Shown piece by piece: positions 1 through 8,406 of a stretch of 64,000 nucleotides of DNA. Source of the stretch: Comamonas flocculans (GTDB lineage: Bacteria; Pseudomonadota; Gammaproteobacteria; Burkholderiales; Burkholderiaceae_C). Where the stretch lies: positions 2,976,001-3,040,000 of the forward strand of contig NZ_CP042344.1 of NCBI RefSeq assembly GCF_007954405.1. Reading direction: 5' to 3'. The position numbers and the translations under genes are program-made. Below the pieces are notes generated by a model. It was not told the DNA's origin and did not search any database. It was given only the letters and a program-made list of their open reading frames with translations. The number at the start of each line of letters is the position of its first letter. The first letter of the stretch is position 1.

Positions 1-227
1 TTGCTCGGGAAGTAGCTGTAGAGCGCGCCCGGCGTATAGCCGGCGCGGCGGGCGATCTCGCGGATGCTGGTCTTTTCCATGCCCAGCTCGAAGAAGGCCG
101 AACGCGCCGCATCCAGCACCAGTTCCTGGCGCACGTCGGCCAGCCGGCGCCGGCGCTCGGCGCGCAGTTCGTGCGTCGAGGGCGGCCTGGGACTGGTTTT
201 CTTCCCGGTGAGCGGCATACCCCGCAT
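1..227 (-). CDS. TetR-family regulator, N-terminal part (cut by window edge)
   Basis: Partial gene running off the left edge; only about 75 N-terminal residues are visible. They form a TetR-type DNA-binding domain: a basic N-terminus, a helix reading RQELVLDAARSAFFELG, then the helix-turn-helix IREIARRAGYTPGALYSYF, which ends in the family-typical Y(S/H)YF. The ATG at 225-227 was chosen because it is the farthest upstream; a second ATG nine bases inside (216-218) is possible. The gene is divergent from the HpaB-like gene at 293, with a 65-bp shared region holding a palindrome, so control of that gene and of itself is the obvious inference. The ligand domain lies outside the window, so the inducer is unknown. 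Confidence 0.85.
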   Translation of the reverse strand, partial: MRGMPLTGKKTSPRPPSTHELRAERRRRLADVRQELVLDAARSAFFELGMEKTSIREIARRAGYTPGALYSYFPS

Positions 228-234
228 TGTAGGA

Positions 235-263
235 TTGACAATTTGATTGAACACCGTTCAAAT
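235..263 (+). promoter_or_regulatory. Promoter with overlapping TetR-type palindrome
   Basis: A TTGACA -35 box (235-240) is followed 17 bases later by TCAAAT (258-263) as a -10 candidate. Between and over them lies the perfect palindrome TTGAAC-ACC-GTTCAA (247-261). It sits midway between the divergent TetR gene and the HpaB-like gene, which is where a TetR repressor operator is expected. Binding is inferred, not shown. Confidence 0.5.
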
Positions 264-292
264 GTCGTCATCCACGTTTTCGAGCAAGCACC

Positions 293-1906
293 ATGACCGA
301 GTCCACCCAGGCGACCCTGCCCCGCGTAGAACTGATGACCGGCGAGGCCTATCGCGAATCGCTGCGGCGCCTCAAGCCGCGCGTCTTCGTCGATGGCCAG
401 CAGATCGACAGCGTGGCGGACGCGCCCCAGCTTGCGCCGGGCGTGAACGCGCTGGCCTACACCTACGACTTCGCCCTGCGCGAAGAATTGGCGCCGATAG
501 CCCTGGCCACCCAGACCAGCCGCGCCAGGGTGGTGCCGCGCATGCTGCACGTGAACGAGGCGGCGGGTGATCTGCTGAACAAGCTGGAAGCCGTGCGCGT
601 GCTTTGCCAGGAAACCGGCTGCGCCCAGCGCTACCTGGCGCACGACGCACTCAATGGCTTGGCGCAAGCCACCGCCGCCATTGACGATGCCAGCGGCACG
701 CGTGAGGCCGGTGACCGTTTTCGCGCCTACCTGGAGCATGTGCAGGACCATGATCTGGCCATCGGCATCGCCATGACCGACGCCAAGGGCGACCGCACCC
801 GGAAGCCGCACGAGCAGCCCGTGCAGGACGCCTACGTGCACGTGGTGCGCCAAGACGGCAGGGGCGTCTGGATCAGCGGCGCCAAGGCCATCGTCACCGG
901 CGCGCCCTACATGCACGAGTTGCTGGTCATGCCCAGCCGCAACATGGGCCCGCAGGACGCGGCCTTTGCCGTGTGCTGCGCGGTGGCGGTGGATGCGCCC
1001 GGTGTCACCATCGTCTCGCGCGTGGCCGGGCGTCCGGGCGAGAAGCTGGAACATGGCGATGCGCTCTTTTCGCGCAAATACGGCCAGTCCACCGCCGTGG
1101 TGCTGTTCGAGGAAGTCTTCGTGCCCTGGGAGCGGGTGTTCTACGCCGGCGACTGGGAGCACAGCCACATCCTTACCTACAGCTATGCCACGCACCACCG
1201 CCACAGCTGCATCGCGGCGCGCGCCGGCTTTGGCGACCTCTTGATCGGCGCGGGCGCGCTGATGTGCGAGGCCAACGGTTTTGACGACCCGGGCAAGGTC
1301 AGCAGCCTGCGCGAACCCATGGTGGAGCTGATCAAGATCGTCGAGGGCTTCTACGCCTGCGGCGTGGCCGCGAGCGTCTATGCCGCACCCGACAAATACA
1401 GCAAGACCTTCATGCCCGAGCCGGTCTTCGCCAACATCGGCAAGCTGTTGCTGGCCACGCAGATCTACGACATGCACCGCCTGGCGCATGAGGTGTCGGG
1501 CGGGCTGATCGTGGCGTTGCCCGGGCCGGATGAAGACCACAACCCGGCTACCAGCGCCAGCCTGTCCGAGGTGCTGCGCGCCAACCCGGCGGTGCCGTAC
1601 GACAAGCGCATCGAAGCCGCGCGCCTGATCGAGGACCTCACGGCTTCCTACCAGGGCGGCTGGTATTCGCTCATCAGCCTGCACGGCGGTGGCTCGCCCG
1701 CCGCGATGAAGCAGGAGATCTGGCGCAACTACCCCGTGGGCAGCAAGGTGGAACTGGTGGAGCGCCTGCTGGAGCGCGGCGTGGTGCATGACCCGAACCG
1801 TCCCATCACGCAAAACCGCGAACCCGGCAAGTGCTGCGACAGCGGCTGCACTGCCCCGGGACAGGCGATCATGGCGCCGCTGACGGTGCAGCGCAGCCGT
1901 CACTGA
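293..1906 (+). CDS. HpaB / 4-hydroxybutyryl-CoA dehydratase-fold flavoprotein
   Basis: A 537-residue protein of the 4-hydroxyphenylacetate 3-hydroxylase / 4-hydroxybutyryl-CoA dehydratase (AbfD) superfamily, which has an acyl-CoA-dehydrogenase-like flavin fold. Typical blocks are visible: LEAVRVLCQETGCAQRY near residues 98-114, HDLAIGIAMTDAKGDR near 153-168, and THHRHSC near 300-306. From remembered alignments, AbfD binds a [4Fe-4S] cluster through two Cys, a His and a third Cys. Here the first Cys (110) and the His (302) align, but the others appear to be Tyr114 and Ala309, so the cluster is probably absent and a monooxygenase-like or other flavin reaction is more likely. The C-terminus is Cys-rich (KCCDSGC). 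No flavin reductase partner is adjacent. Probably controlled by the divergent TetR protein. Substrate unknown. Confidence 0.75.
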   Translation: MTESTQATLPRVELMTGEAYRESLRRLKPRVFVDGQQIDSVADAPQLAPGVNALAYTYDFALREELAPIALATQTSRARVVPRMLHVNEAAGDLLNKLEAVRVLCQETGCAQRYLAHDALNGLAQATAAIDDASGTREAGDRFRAYLEHVQDHDLAIGIAMTDAKGDRTRKPHEQPVQDAYVHVVRQDGRGVWISGAKAIVTGAPYMHELLVMPSRNMGPQDAAFAVCCAVAVDAPGVTIVSRVAGRPGEKLEHGDALFSRKYGQSTAVVLFEEVFVPWERVFYAGDWEHSHILTYSYATHHRHSCIAARAGFGDLLIGAGALMCEANGFDDPGKVSSLREPMVELIKIVEGFYACGVAASVYAAPDKYSKTFMPEPVFANIGKLLLATQIYDMHRLAHEVSGGLIVALPGPDEDHNPATSASLSEVLRANPAVPYDKRIEAARLIEDLTASYQGGWYSLISLHGGGSPAAMKQEIWRNYPVGSKVELVERLLERGVVHDPNRPITQNREPGKCCDSGCTAPGQAIMAPLTVQRSRH

Positions 1907-2021
1907 TATCTGCTGGTTGTGGTTGTGGAAGCGGACAAGTGGCTCGCGTGCCGGAGCGGCGGAACACGCGACACTGAGTAAACTGACCGCGTATGGAAGT
2001 CATCCCTTGGAGGTGCCAGTC

Positions 2022-2246
2022 ATGTCACAGACTGTAGAAGCGCTGCAGGCGCAGGCTCTGAACCTGCCTGCTATTGAGCGTGCTCGCTTGATCGAGAAGC
2101 TGATTGCCAGCCTGGACACTGATCCCGATGTGGAGACCGCTTGGGCAGCGGAAGTCGAGCGACGCCATGCGGAGCTGGTCAGCGGTGCGACGTTGCCCCT
2201 TCCGGGGACGAAAACGCTGGCGCGCCTGAAAGCTGAGTTCCAGTGA
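2022..2246 (+). CDS. Antitoxin, addiction-module component
   Basis: A 74-residue protein starting at the ATG preceded by a strong GGAGG ribosome-binding site (about 2009-2013). The pattern LPAIERARLIEKLIASLD followed by an acidic stretch and W-x-x-E-V-E-R-R is typical of the small 'putative addiction module component' antitoxins (TIGR02574 type) paired with RelE/ParE toxins. Its stop overlaps the start of the next gene (GTGA), so the two are translationally coupled. It would bind and neutralise the toxin and repress its own promoter. An upstream in-frame start at 1917 has no ribosome-binding site and was rejected. Local base composition is lower in G+C than the surroundings, in keeping with acquisition. 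Confidence 0.85.
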   Translation: MSQTVEALQAQALNLPAIERARLIEKLIASLDTDPDVETAWAAEVERRHAELVSGATLPLPGTKTLARLKAEFQ

Positions 2247-2557
2247 CGTATTCGCTGCACCCGGAGGCAGCAACCGATCTGTGGGAAGCTGCCGAGTATT
2301 ACCGGGGGCGCGCTGGAGCCTTGCTGGCACGGGTCTTCCTCGGTGAATTTGAACGTGCCATGGCGCTGCTGGAGGAATACCCTTTGCTTGGGGCGCAATG
2401 GTTGCACGGCAAGCGGCGTTTGGTCATGCGGCGTTTCCCGTACTCCATCATCTACGTGACCATTGATCAGGAAGTCCTGGTGCTTGCCGTCGCTCATCAG
2501 AGCCGACGGCCCGGGTATTGGCGCGAGCGGGGCGAAATGTCATCGCCTTCACGGTGA
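2243..2557 (+). CDS. RelE/ParE-family toxin
   Basis: A 104-residue protein beginning with GTG that overlaps the antitoxin stop. It matches the RelE/ParE fold: YSLHPEAATDLWEAAEYY at the N-terminus, an Arg/Phe-rich middle, and the C-terminal strands RRFPYSIIYVTIDQEVLVLAV followed by AHQSRRPGYW. These are diagnostic for ParE/RelE toxins, which either cleave ribosome-bound mRNA or poison gyrase; which of the two cannot be told from sequence. The usual length is 90-105 residues, so the gene looks complete. It sits beside a helicase remnant and an IS element in a small scarred island. Confidence 0.85.
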   Translation: MTYSLHPEAATDLWEAAEYYRGRAGALLARVFLGEFERAMALLEEYPLLGAQWLHGKRRLVMRRFPYSIIYVTIDQEVLVLAVAHQSRRPGYWRERGEMSSPSR

Positions 2558-2561
2558 TGAG

Positions 2562-2912
2562 GGTCCAGGTACGTGCCTGCAGGCTCGGGGAGTACTGGCT
2601 CGGCCAAGTTATGAGGCACTGGATTGGGGTGGGCTGACGGACGATGAACAGAGTCAGTTGAGCCAGATCCCGGTGTGCGAGGGTTTGGATTTTGACCGCC
2701 TATTGGAGGCGATCAACCAGCGCTTGGCGGGTGACCAGCGCCGCAACGAACGGCTGCTGCAGTGCATTCAGAACAGTGCGGAGCGCTCCATTCTCTTTTT
2801 CGCGAATTCGAAAAACCATGCCGAGGAGATGGCAGCACGGTTGAATCTGGCCGGTGTGGCTGCAGCAGCGATCAGCGGTGAAACGCCAAGAACAGCCCGC
2901 CGTTGGTTTCTT
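2562..2912 (+). pseudogene. Remnant of a superfamily 2 (DEAD/DEAH) helicase, cut by an IS
   Basis: In the frame starting near 2562 the translation reads LQARGVLARPSYEALDW, then ERLLQCIQNSAERSILFFAN and AAAISGETPRTARRWF. This is the inter-domain region and the beginning of the C-terminal RecA-like domain of an SSL2-type (COG1061-like) helicase. The N-terminal domain with Walker A and DExx box is missing, and the reading frame is broken on the right by the inverted repeat of the IS256-family element at 2913. No matching helicase C-terminus is recognisable beyond the element. Such helicases often belong to defence or repair loci, but the remnant is too short to say which. Confidence 0.65.
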
Positions 2913-2942
2913 GAGGGCGTGTCCGAATTTTTGTGTAAACGG
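2913..2942 (+). repeat. IS256-family left terminal inverted repeat
   Basis: Matches the right end (4217-4246, opposite strand) over about 28 positions with two one- or two-base gaps. It lies just beyond the transposase stop and abuts the helicase remnant. Confidence 0.75.
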
Positions 2943-2950
2943 GTCGGACT

Positions 2951-4177
2951 TCAATTGACGGAGATGCGGTCTCCGAACTGAATGGTAAAGCGGGTCAGCG
3001 CGGCCTTCCAATCCCGGATGGGCATGGTCCACTTCTGGCTGATGTTGCGCAGCGCCAGGTAGAACAGCTTGGTCAGCGCCTCGTCGCTGGGGAACGAGCC
3101 CCGGTTCTTGGTCAGCTTCCTCAGGCTCATGTTCACCGACTCGATGGCATTGGTGGTGTAGATGACCTTGCGGATTTCCGGCGGGTAGTCAAAGAACGGG
3201 GTCAAGCGGCTCCAGTTCCTGCGCCAGGACTGGCCGATGGGCAGGTACTCGGCATCCTAGCGGGCCTCGAATTCACCGAGCATCAGCTCGGCCTCTTCGG
3301 CAGTGGTGGCCGTGTAGATGCGGCGCAGGTCGGCCGCCACCTCTTTGCGGCGCTTCCATGAGACGTAGTTCAGGCTGTGGCGCACCATGTGAACGATGCA
3401 CAGTTGCACAACCGCCTGGGGGAAGACGGCCTCGATGGCGTCAGGAAAGCCCTTGAGCCCATCGACGCAGGCGATGAAGATGTCCTGCACGCCCCGGTTG
3501 CGCAACTCGGTGACCACCTGCAGCCAGAACTTGGCGCCCTCGGTCTGGGCCAGCCACAGGCCCAGCACCTCCTTGTCGCCCGTCATGGTGATGCCGATGG
3601 CCAGGTACACCGCCTTGACCCGCACCGCGCCCTCGCGCACCTTCACATGGATGCAGTCCAGATAGACGATGGGATAAATCGGCTCCAGCGGTCGGGCCTG
3701 CCAGGCCTTGACCTCGTCGGCCACGGCATCGGTCACCGAGGAAATCAGGCTGGGCGAAACTTCGGTGCCGTACATCTCTTCGAGGTGGGCCTGTATCTCG
3801 CGCACCGTCATGCCACGGGCGTACAGCGAGATGATTTTGTCGTCGAAGCCGGCCCAGCGGGTCTGGTGCTTGGGGATGAGCTGAGGCTCGAAGCTGCCAT
3901 GGCGGTCGCGGGGCACCTCAATGGGCAACTCGCCGAAATCGCCCTTGAGGGTCTTCTTGCTCTTGCCGTTGCGGGTGTTCCCGCTGGGGTTGGCCACCGC
4001 CTCGTTGCGTTCATGGCCCAGGTGCTCAGTCAGCTCAGCGTCCAGGGCTCGCTCGACCAGCAGCTTGGTCAGTTGCTTGAGCAGACCGTTCTCGCCGATG
4101 AGGTCTTCGGGCTTCTTGTAGTTGGCCAGCAGGCCAGACAGCAGTTCTTCGGGTACGTCGTGTTTCTTGGTGTTCAT
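2951..4177 (-). pseudogene. IS256-family transposase interrupted by an amber codon
   Basis: Full-length reading gives 408 residues, the family's usual size, but codon 307 is TAG (3257-3259). The context is FEAR-stop-DAEYLPIG, where family members have a Trp, so a TGG-to-TAG change is the likely cause. The first two catalytic acids are upstream: Asp174 ([10 protein letters not shown]) and Asp239 (IACVDG). The third, Glu346 (TTNAIESVN, codon 3140-3142), is downstream. The shortened product therefore lacks a complete DDE site and should be inactive unless the amber is suppressed. The frame is otherwise intact on both sides. Confidence 0.85.
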
Positions 4178-4216
4178 TGTGCTTACGGACAGGCCGGCTT
4201 ACGCCGGCGGTGGATT

Positions 4217-4246
4217 GTCCGTTTACACAAAATTCTGCACACCCTC
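4217..4246 (-). repeat. IS256-family right terminal inverted repeat
   Basis: Read on the minus strand it begins GAGGGTGTGCAG and continues to GTGTAAACGG, mirroring the left end. It lies upstream of the transposase start at 4177. Confidence 0.75.
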
Positions 4247-4374
4247 CGTTTCCGGGATCGGCACCCTTACCACTATTGCCGCAATCTCTACAAGGCGGCC
4301 ACGTGACGATGATCCAAACGGACGTCGTTGCGCGTTATGCCGAACTTGAGTTCAGTAAGCCGTGCTGGCAGCAG
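4247..4374. other. Short flank between the IS and tex, nothing recognised
   Basis: 128 bases between the right end of the IS and the tex stop codon. All frames were read; none gives a continuation of the helicase remnant or another recognisable protein. It may be residual DNA from the disrupted gene. Confidence 0.4.
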
Positions 4375-6828
4375 TCAGCGCCCTTGTAGACCCTTGAGCT
4401 TCTCGAAGGCCGAAGCCATCGTGGTGGCTGGCGGTGCGTCGACACGGGTGCGCGCGCTGCGCCCCGCGGCTTCGTAGCGGTTTTCACGCGGGGCGTCGCG
4501 CCGCGTGGGGGCTGCGTCCAGCTTCATCGTCAGGCTGATGCGCTTGCGCGCCGCGTCCACTTCCAGCACCTTCACTTTCACGATCTGGCCGGTCTTGACG
4601 ATTTCGCGGGCATCTGCCACGAAGCGGTTGGCCAGCTGGCTCACGTGCACCAGACCGTCCTGGTGCACGCCCAGATCGACGAAGGCGCCAAAGGCGGCGA
4701 CGTTGCTCACCGTGCCTTCAAGCACCATGCCTTCCTTGAGGTCGGCGATGTCTTGCACGCCGTCGTTGAAGCGGGCCACGGCAAAGTCGGGGCGGGGGTC
4801 GCGGCCCGGTTTTTCCAGCTCCTGCAGGATGTCCTTGACGGTGATGGCACCAAACTGCGGCGTGGCAAATTGTTCGGGCTTCAGACTCTTGAGCACTTCG
4901 GTGCGGCCCATGAGCTGGTCTATGGGCTTGCCGGTCTGGGTGATGATCCGTTCGATGACCGGATAGGTTTCGGGGTGCACGCCGGTCACGTCCAACGGGT
5001 TTTCACCGCCGCGTATGCGCAAGAAGCCCGCAGATTGCTCGAAGGTTTTCGGCCCCAGGCCGGTAACCTTGAGCAGCTGCTGGCGGCTGGCAAAAGCGCC
5101 GTGCTGCTCGCGCCAGCGCACGATGGCCTTGGCGGTGGTCTGCGTCAGGCCCGAGACGCGCGCCAGCAGCGGGGCACTGGCGGTGTTCAAGTCCACCCCC
5201 ACGCCGTTCACGCAGTCTTCCACCACCGCGTCCAGGGTGTGCGCCAACTGGCTCTGGTTCACGTCGTGCTGGTACTGGCCCACGCCTATGCTCTTGGGGT
5301 CTATCTTCACCAGCTCGGCCAGCGGGTCTTGCAGGCGGCGCGCGATGCTGGCTGCACCGCGCAGGCTCACGTCCACGTCCGGCAGTTCCTGTGAGGCGTA
5401 TTCGCTGGCCGAATAGACCGAGGCTCCAGCCTCGCTGACAACTACTTTTTGAATAGCTGCTTGCGCTTGCCCAGTATGGGTTTGAGGCATATTTTGTATT
5501 AATTTCAGCAGCTCGCCAGCCAGCTTGTCCGTCTCGCGGCTGGCAGTACCGTTGCCGATGGCGATCAGCTGCACGCCGTGCTTTTGCACCAGGCGCCCCA
5601 GAGCAGTCAGGCTGCCGTCCCAGTCGCGCCGGGGTTCGTGCGGGTAGATGGTGGCGGTTTCCAGTAGCTTGCCGGTGGCGTCCACCACCGCCACCTTCAC
5701 GCCGGTGCGGATGCCGGGATCGAGCCCCATCACCACCTTCTGCCCGGCGGGCGCGGCCAGCAGCAGGTCGCGCAGGTTGTCGGCAAAGACCTTGATGGCC
5801 ACGGCTTCGGCGGCTTCGCGCAGGCGGGCGAACAGGTCGCGCTCCAGTGACAGGCCGAGCTTGACGCGCCAGGTCCAGGCGATGCATTTGCGCAGCAGGT
5901 CGTCGGCAGGGCGCCCTTGGTGGCTCCAGCCCAGGTGCAGCGCGATGCGGCCTTCGGCCAGGCTGGGGCTGTTGCTCTTTCCTACGCTGGGGGAAGGCGG
6001 GGATGAGGGCTGGCCTGCGTAAGGCACTGCCTTCGCTGGCCCCCACCCCGACCCTCCCCCAGCGGGGGAGGGAGGCAAAGCCTCAGGCAACACCAGTTTG
6101 GCATCCAGGATTTCCAGCTGCCGTCCGCGGAACACCGCCAGCGCCCGGTGGCTGGGCACGCGCGCCATGGGCTCGTCGTAGTCAAAGTAGTCGCGGAATT
6201 TGGCTACTTCGGGGTCGGCTTCGTTCTTGCCGGTGACGAGCTTGCTCTGCAGCAGGCCTTCAGCCCAGAGCCACTCGCGCAGGTTCTGCACCAGGGCGGC
6301 ATCTTCGGTCCAGCGCTCGCTCAGGATGTCGCGCACGCCGTCGAGCACCGCCTGCACGGTGGTGAAGTCTTCTCCCCCTTCGCCTTTTTCAGTTCTCACG
6401 TACGGCTGTGCGGCAGCTTGCGGGTCCAGTTGCGGGTCGGCCCACAGCGCGTCGGCCAGGGGCTCGATGCCGAATTCACGCGCAATTTGCCCCTTGGTGC
6501 GGCGCTTGGGCTTGTAGGGCAGGTAGAGGTCTTCCAGCTCCTGCTTGGTCGGCGCAGCTTCGATGGCGGCACGCAGCTCGGGTGTGAGCTTGCCTTGCTC
6601 CTCGATGCTCTTGAGCACGGCGGCGCGGCGGTCGACCAGCTCGCGCAGGTAGGTAAGGCGGGTTTGCAGCTCGCGCAGCTGCGCGTCGTCCAGGCCGCCC
6701 GTCGCCTCCTTGCGGTAGCGGGCGATGAAGGGGACGGTGGCCCCGCCGTCGAGCAGATCGACGGCGGCCTTGACCTGGGATTCGGTGGCGTGGATTTCAG
6801 CGGCGATCTGCCGCAGGATGGCTTGCAT
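4375..6828 (-). CDS. tex: Tex, S1-domain RNA-binding transcription accessory protein
   Basis: An 817-residue Tex protein starting at [19 protein letters not shown]; the ATG at 6826-6828 matches family N-termini, whereas the longer upstream frame overlaps the MFS gene. Visible domains are the N-terminal Tex region ([20 protein letters not shown]), a YqgF-like nuclease fold ([19 protein letters not shown]), the [15 protein letters not shown] block, helix-hairpin-helix motifs ([10 protein letters not shown] region and before) and a C-terminal S1 domain ([19 protein letters not shown]). Tex binds nucleic acid and affects transcription, stress tolerance and virulence in other bacteria. Two foreign-looking in-frame segments interrupt conserved regions: about residues 253-284 and 442-461, each encoded by a dispersed repeat described separately. 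The rest is colinear with the family. Confidence 0.92.
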   Translation of the reverse strand: MQAILRQIAAEIHATESQVKAAVDLLDGGATVPFIARYRKEATGGLDDAQLRELQTRLTYLRELVDRRAAVLKSIEEQGKLTPELRAAIEAAPTKQELEDLYLPYKPKRRTKGQIAREFGIEPLADALWADPQLDPQAAAQPYVRTEKGEGGEDFTTVQAVLDGVRDILSERWTEDAALVQNLREWLWAEGLLQSKLVTGKNEADPEVAKFRDYFDYDEPMARVPSHRALAVFRGRQLEILDAKLVLPEALPPSPAGGGSGWGPAKAVPYAGQPSSPPSPSVGKSNSPSLAEGRIALHLGWSHQGRPADDLLRKCIAWTWRVKLGLSLERDLFARLREAAEAVAIKVFADNLRDLLLAAPAGQKVVMGLDPGIRTGVKVAVVDATGKLLETATIYPHEPRRDWDGSLTALGRLVQKHGVQLIAIGNGTASRETDKLAGELLKLIQNMPQTHTGQAQAAIQKVVVSEAGASVYSASEYASQELPDVDVSLRGAASIARRLQDPLAELVKIDPKSIGVGQYQHDVNQSQLAHTLDAVVEDCVNGVGVDLNTASAPLLARVSGLTQTTAKAIVRWREQHGAFASRQQLLKVTGLGPKTFEQSAGFLRIRGGENPLDVTGVHPETYPVIERIITQTGKPIDQLMGRTEVLKSLKPEQFATPQFGAITVKDILQELEKPGRDPRPDFAVARFNDGVQDIADLKEGMVLEGTVSNVAAFGAFVDLGVHQDGLVHVSQLANRFVADAREIVKTGQIVKVKVLEVDAARKRISLTMKLDAAPTRRDAPRENRYEAAGRSARTRVDAPPATTMASAFEKLKGLQGR
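5446..5505 (+). repeat. Dispersed ~57-bp palindromic repeat, copy inside tex
   Basis: Reads GAATAGCTGCTTGCGCTTGC then a short loop and TTTGAGGC...TTTTGTATTAA. It is clearly related to copies at 15518, 29363, 33907, 51433 and 54946. It lies wholly inside the tex frame and adds the segment [18 protein letters not shown] just before the conserved [12 protein letters not shown] block without breaking the frame. Confidence 0.8.
5978..6073. repeat. Paired GC-rich inverted repeat (REPIN-like), copy inside tex
   Basis: Two arms in inverted orientation: left about 5978-6010 (CGCTGGGGGAAGGCGGGGAT) and right about 6039-6073 (CCCCACCCCGACCCTCCCCC), with a ~28-base loop. The frame of tex is kept and the peptide [14 protein letters not shown]...PSPSVGK is added between LVLPEA and [13 protein letters not shown]. 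Related pairs lie at 28105, 49670 and 50600. Confidence 0.8.
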
Positions 6829-6916
6829 GGGAGGGGCGGACACAACGCGAAAACCGGCAAGTTTGCCATGCGTGCGCCGCCCGGCAGCGCTGGGCGCGCT
6901 CGGGCACACTCGGAAC

Positions 6917-8329
6917 ATGCAAGAACAAGAACAGCCCCACGCCGGCGCCGCCGACGACGCCCAGACCCCGGTGCCGCGCGTGCGCATCTTCCTGGTGATC
7001 GCGCTGGCGCTCTTGATGATGTCCATCGACTCGACCATCGTCGCGACGGCCTTGCATGCGCTGCAACACGGCCTGGGCACCACCATCAACTGGGCAGGCT
7101 GGACGCTGACGGCGTATTCGCTGGGCTTCGTGGTGGCGGTGCCCATCACCGGCAAGCTCAGCGAGCGCTACGGGCGCCGGCGGGTGTTCATCGCCTCGGT
7201 GGTGGTGTTCACGCTGGCTTCGCTGCTGTGCGGGCTGGCGACCGACATCTACACGCTGATCGCGCTGCGCATCCTGCAGGCCGCGGGCGGAGCCGGTTTC
7301 ACGCCCTCGGCCACGGGCATCATCGTGGACCACTTCGGCAGCGCGCGCGACCGGGCGGTGAGCCTGTTCGGCAGCATCTTCCCCATCGGGGCGATGATCG
7401 GGCCGATCTTCGGCGGTTTGTTCGTCCACTACTGGGACTGGCGCGGGGTGTTTCTGGTGAACGTGCCCCTCGGCGCGGTGATCCTGTTCTTTGCCTGGCG
7501 CCTGATTCCGCACGACCGCAAGCACCACCAGAGCGCGGGCAGCCTGGACGTGACCGGCATGGTGCTGCTGGCCGCCTGCGTGCTTGGCGGCATGCTGGGC
7601 GTGAACTACCTGGGCGAGCGCGGCGTGTCCTTTCTCGCGCCGCTGGTGTGGGCGCCGCTGGCGGTGTCGGTGGTGGCGGGCTGGGCCTTCGTGCGCCATC
7701 TGGCGCGCACGTGCGAGCCCTTCATAGAGCCGCGACTGCTCCATGGCCCCGACTTCGGGGTGGTGAACCTGGTCAACGTGCTGCTGGGCGGGGTGCCGCT
7801 GGGGGCCATCGTGCTGGCGCCGCTGTACGCCACCAACCGCTACGGGATCGACGCGCTGGCTTCGGGCACGCTCTTGATCGCCCAGGGCCTGGCCTCGGTG
7901 GTCATGTCGGTGCTGGCGGTGCTGGCGCTCAGGCGTACCGGCTACCGCGCGCCGATTGCCGTGGGCGGCGCGATCACGGCGGCGGGCCTGCTGGTGCTGG
8001 CCATGGCGCCGCAACTGGGCGTCACGCCCTATGCCTGGCTGGCCGGCGGCGCGCTGCTGGCGGGCGTGGGCATGGGCATCATCAACCCGGCCAGCCGCAA
8101 CGCCGGCCTGCAACTGGCGCCGCAGCATTCCTCTTCGGTGGCGGCGATGCGCTCGATGTTCATGCAGGTGGGCACCATCGTCTTCATCTCGGTCAGCACG
8201 GCGGTGCTGGCGCCCGTGCGCGACCCCGGCGTTGCGCAGGCCTGGATCTATGCGGTGACCGCGCTGGCCGTGGTGGGCGCGCTGCTGGCGCTGGTGCACC
8301 AGGTGCCCGAGCACAAGGGGGCCTGGTAG
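6917..8329 (+). CDS. MFS multidrug transporter, DHA2 (EmrB/QacA) type
   Basis: A 470-residue major facilitator protein with about 14 hydrophobic segments, the count of the DHA2 drug:proton antiporters. Segment 1 contains the typical [14 protein letters not shown], loop 2-3 has [13 protein letters not shown] (motif A), and segment 5 has the antiporter motif C region [10 protein letters not shown]. It would export hydrophobic compounds using the proton gradient; the substrate is unknown. The start at 6917 gives a short polar N-terminus before the first membrane helix. Only 88 bases separate it from tex on the other strand. No regulator is adjacent except the LysR gene 800 bases away beyond wrbA. 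Confidence 0.9.
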   Translation: MQEQEQPHAGAADDAQTPVPRVRIFLVIALALLMMSIDSTIVATALHALQHGLGTTINWAGWTLTAYSLGFVVAVPITGKLSERYGRRRVFIASVVVFTLASLLCGLATDIYTLIALRILQAAGGAGFTPSATGIIVDHFGSARDRAVSLFGSIFPIGAMIGPIFGGLFVHYWDWRGVFLVNVPLGAVILFFAWRLIPHDRKHHQSAGSLDVTGMVLLAACVLGGMLGVNYLGERGVSFLAPLVWAPLAVSVVAGWAFVRHLARTCEPFIEPRLLHGPDFGVVNLVNVLLGGVPLGAIVLAPLYATNRYGIDALASGTLLIAQGLASVVMSVLAVLALRRTGYRAPIAVGGAITAAGLLVLAMAPQLGVTPYAWLAGGALLAGVGMGIINPASRNAGLQLAPQHSSSVAAMRSMFMQVGTIVFISVSTAVLAPVRDPGVAQAWIYAVTALAVVGALLALVHQVPEHKGAW

Positions 8330-8358
8330 CGCCGCCGGGGCGAGCGGGCGCAGGCATG

Positions 8359-8381
8359 AAAAACGCCACCCGGAGGTGGCG
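8359..8381 (-). terminator. Rho-independent terminator of wrbA
   Basis: Stem CGCCACC (8364-8370), loop CGGA and GGTGGCG (8375-8381). Read on the minus strand the hairpin is followed by five T (8359-8363). It lies 25 bases beyond the wrbA stop. The orientation of the T-run shows it serves wrbA, not the MFS gene. Confidence 0.75.
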
Positions 8382-8406
8382 TGCGTCACGGCCTTGCGGC
8401 AGGGGA

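Larger units (their letters stand above)
2913..4246 (-). mobile_element. IS256-family insertion sequence, about 1.33 kb
   Basis: Bounded by imperfect inverted repeats of about 28-30 bases, both starting GAGGG(C/T)GTG and ending GTGTAAACGG when read inwards, at 2913-2942 and 4217-4246. It carries one transposase gene on the minus strand. Length and end structure fit IS256-family elements. The flanking 8-mers (GGTTTCTT left, CGTTTCCG right) share five positions but are not an identical target duplication, so either the ends are off by a few bases or DNA beside the element was lost after insertion. It interrupts the helicase remnant. Confidence 0.85.

Noticed and set aside
2905..4254. An 8-base target site duplication around the IS256 element
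   Set aside because: The flanking 8-mers agree at only five positions, so a duplication cannot be claimed.
6829..7155. Upstream extension of tex to a start at 7155
   Set aside because: It overlaps the oppositely oriented MFS gene and has no Tex similarity; family N-termini begin at the ATG at 6826-6828.
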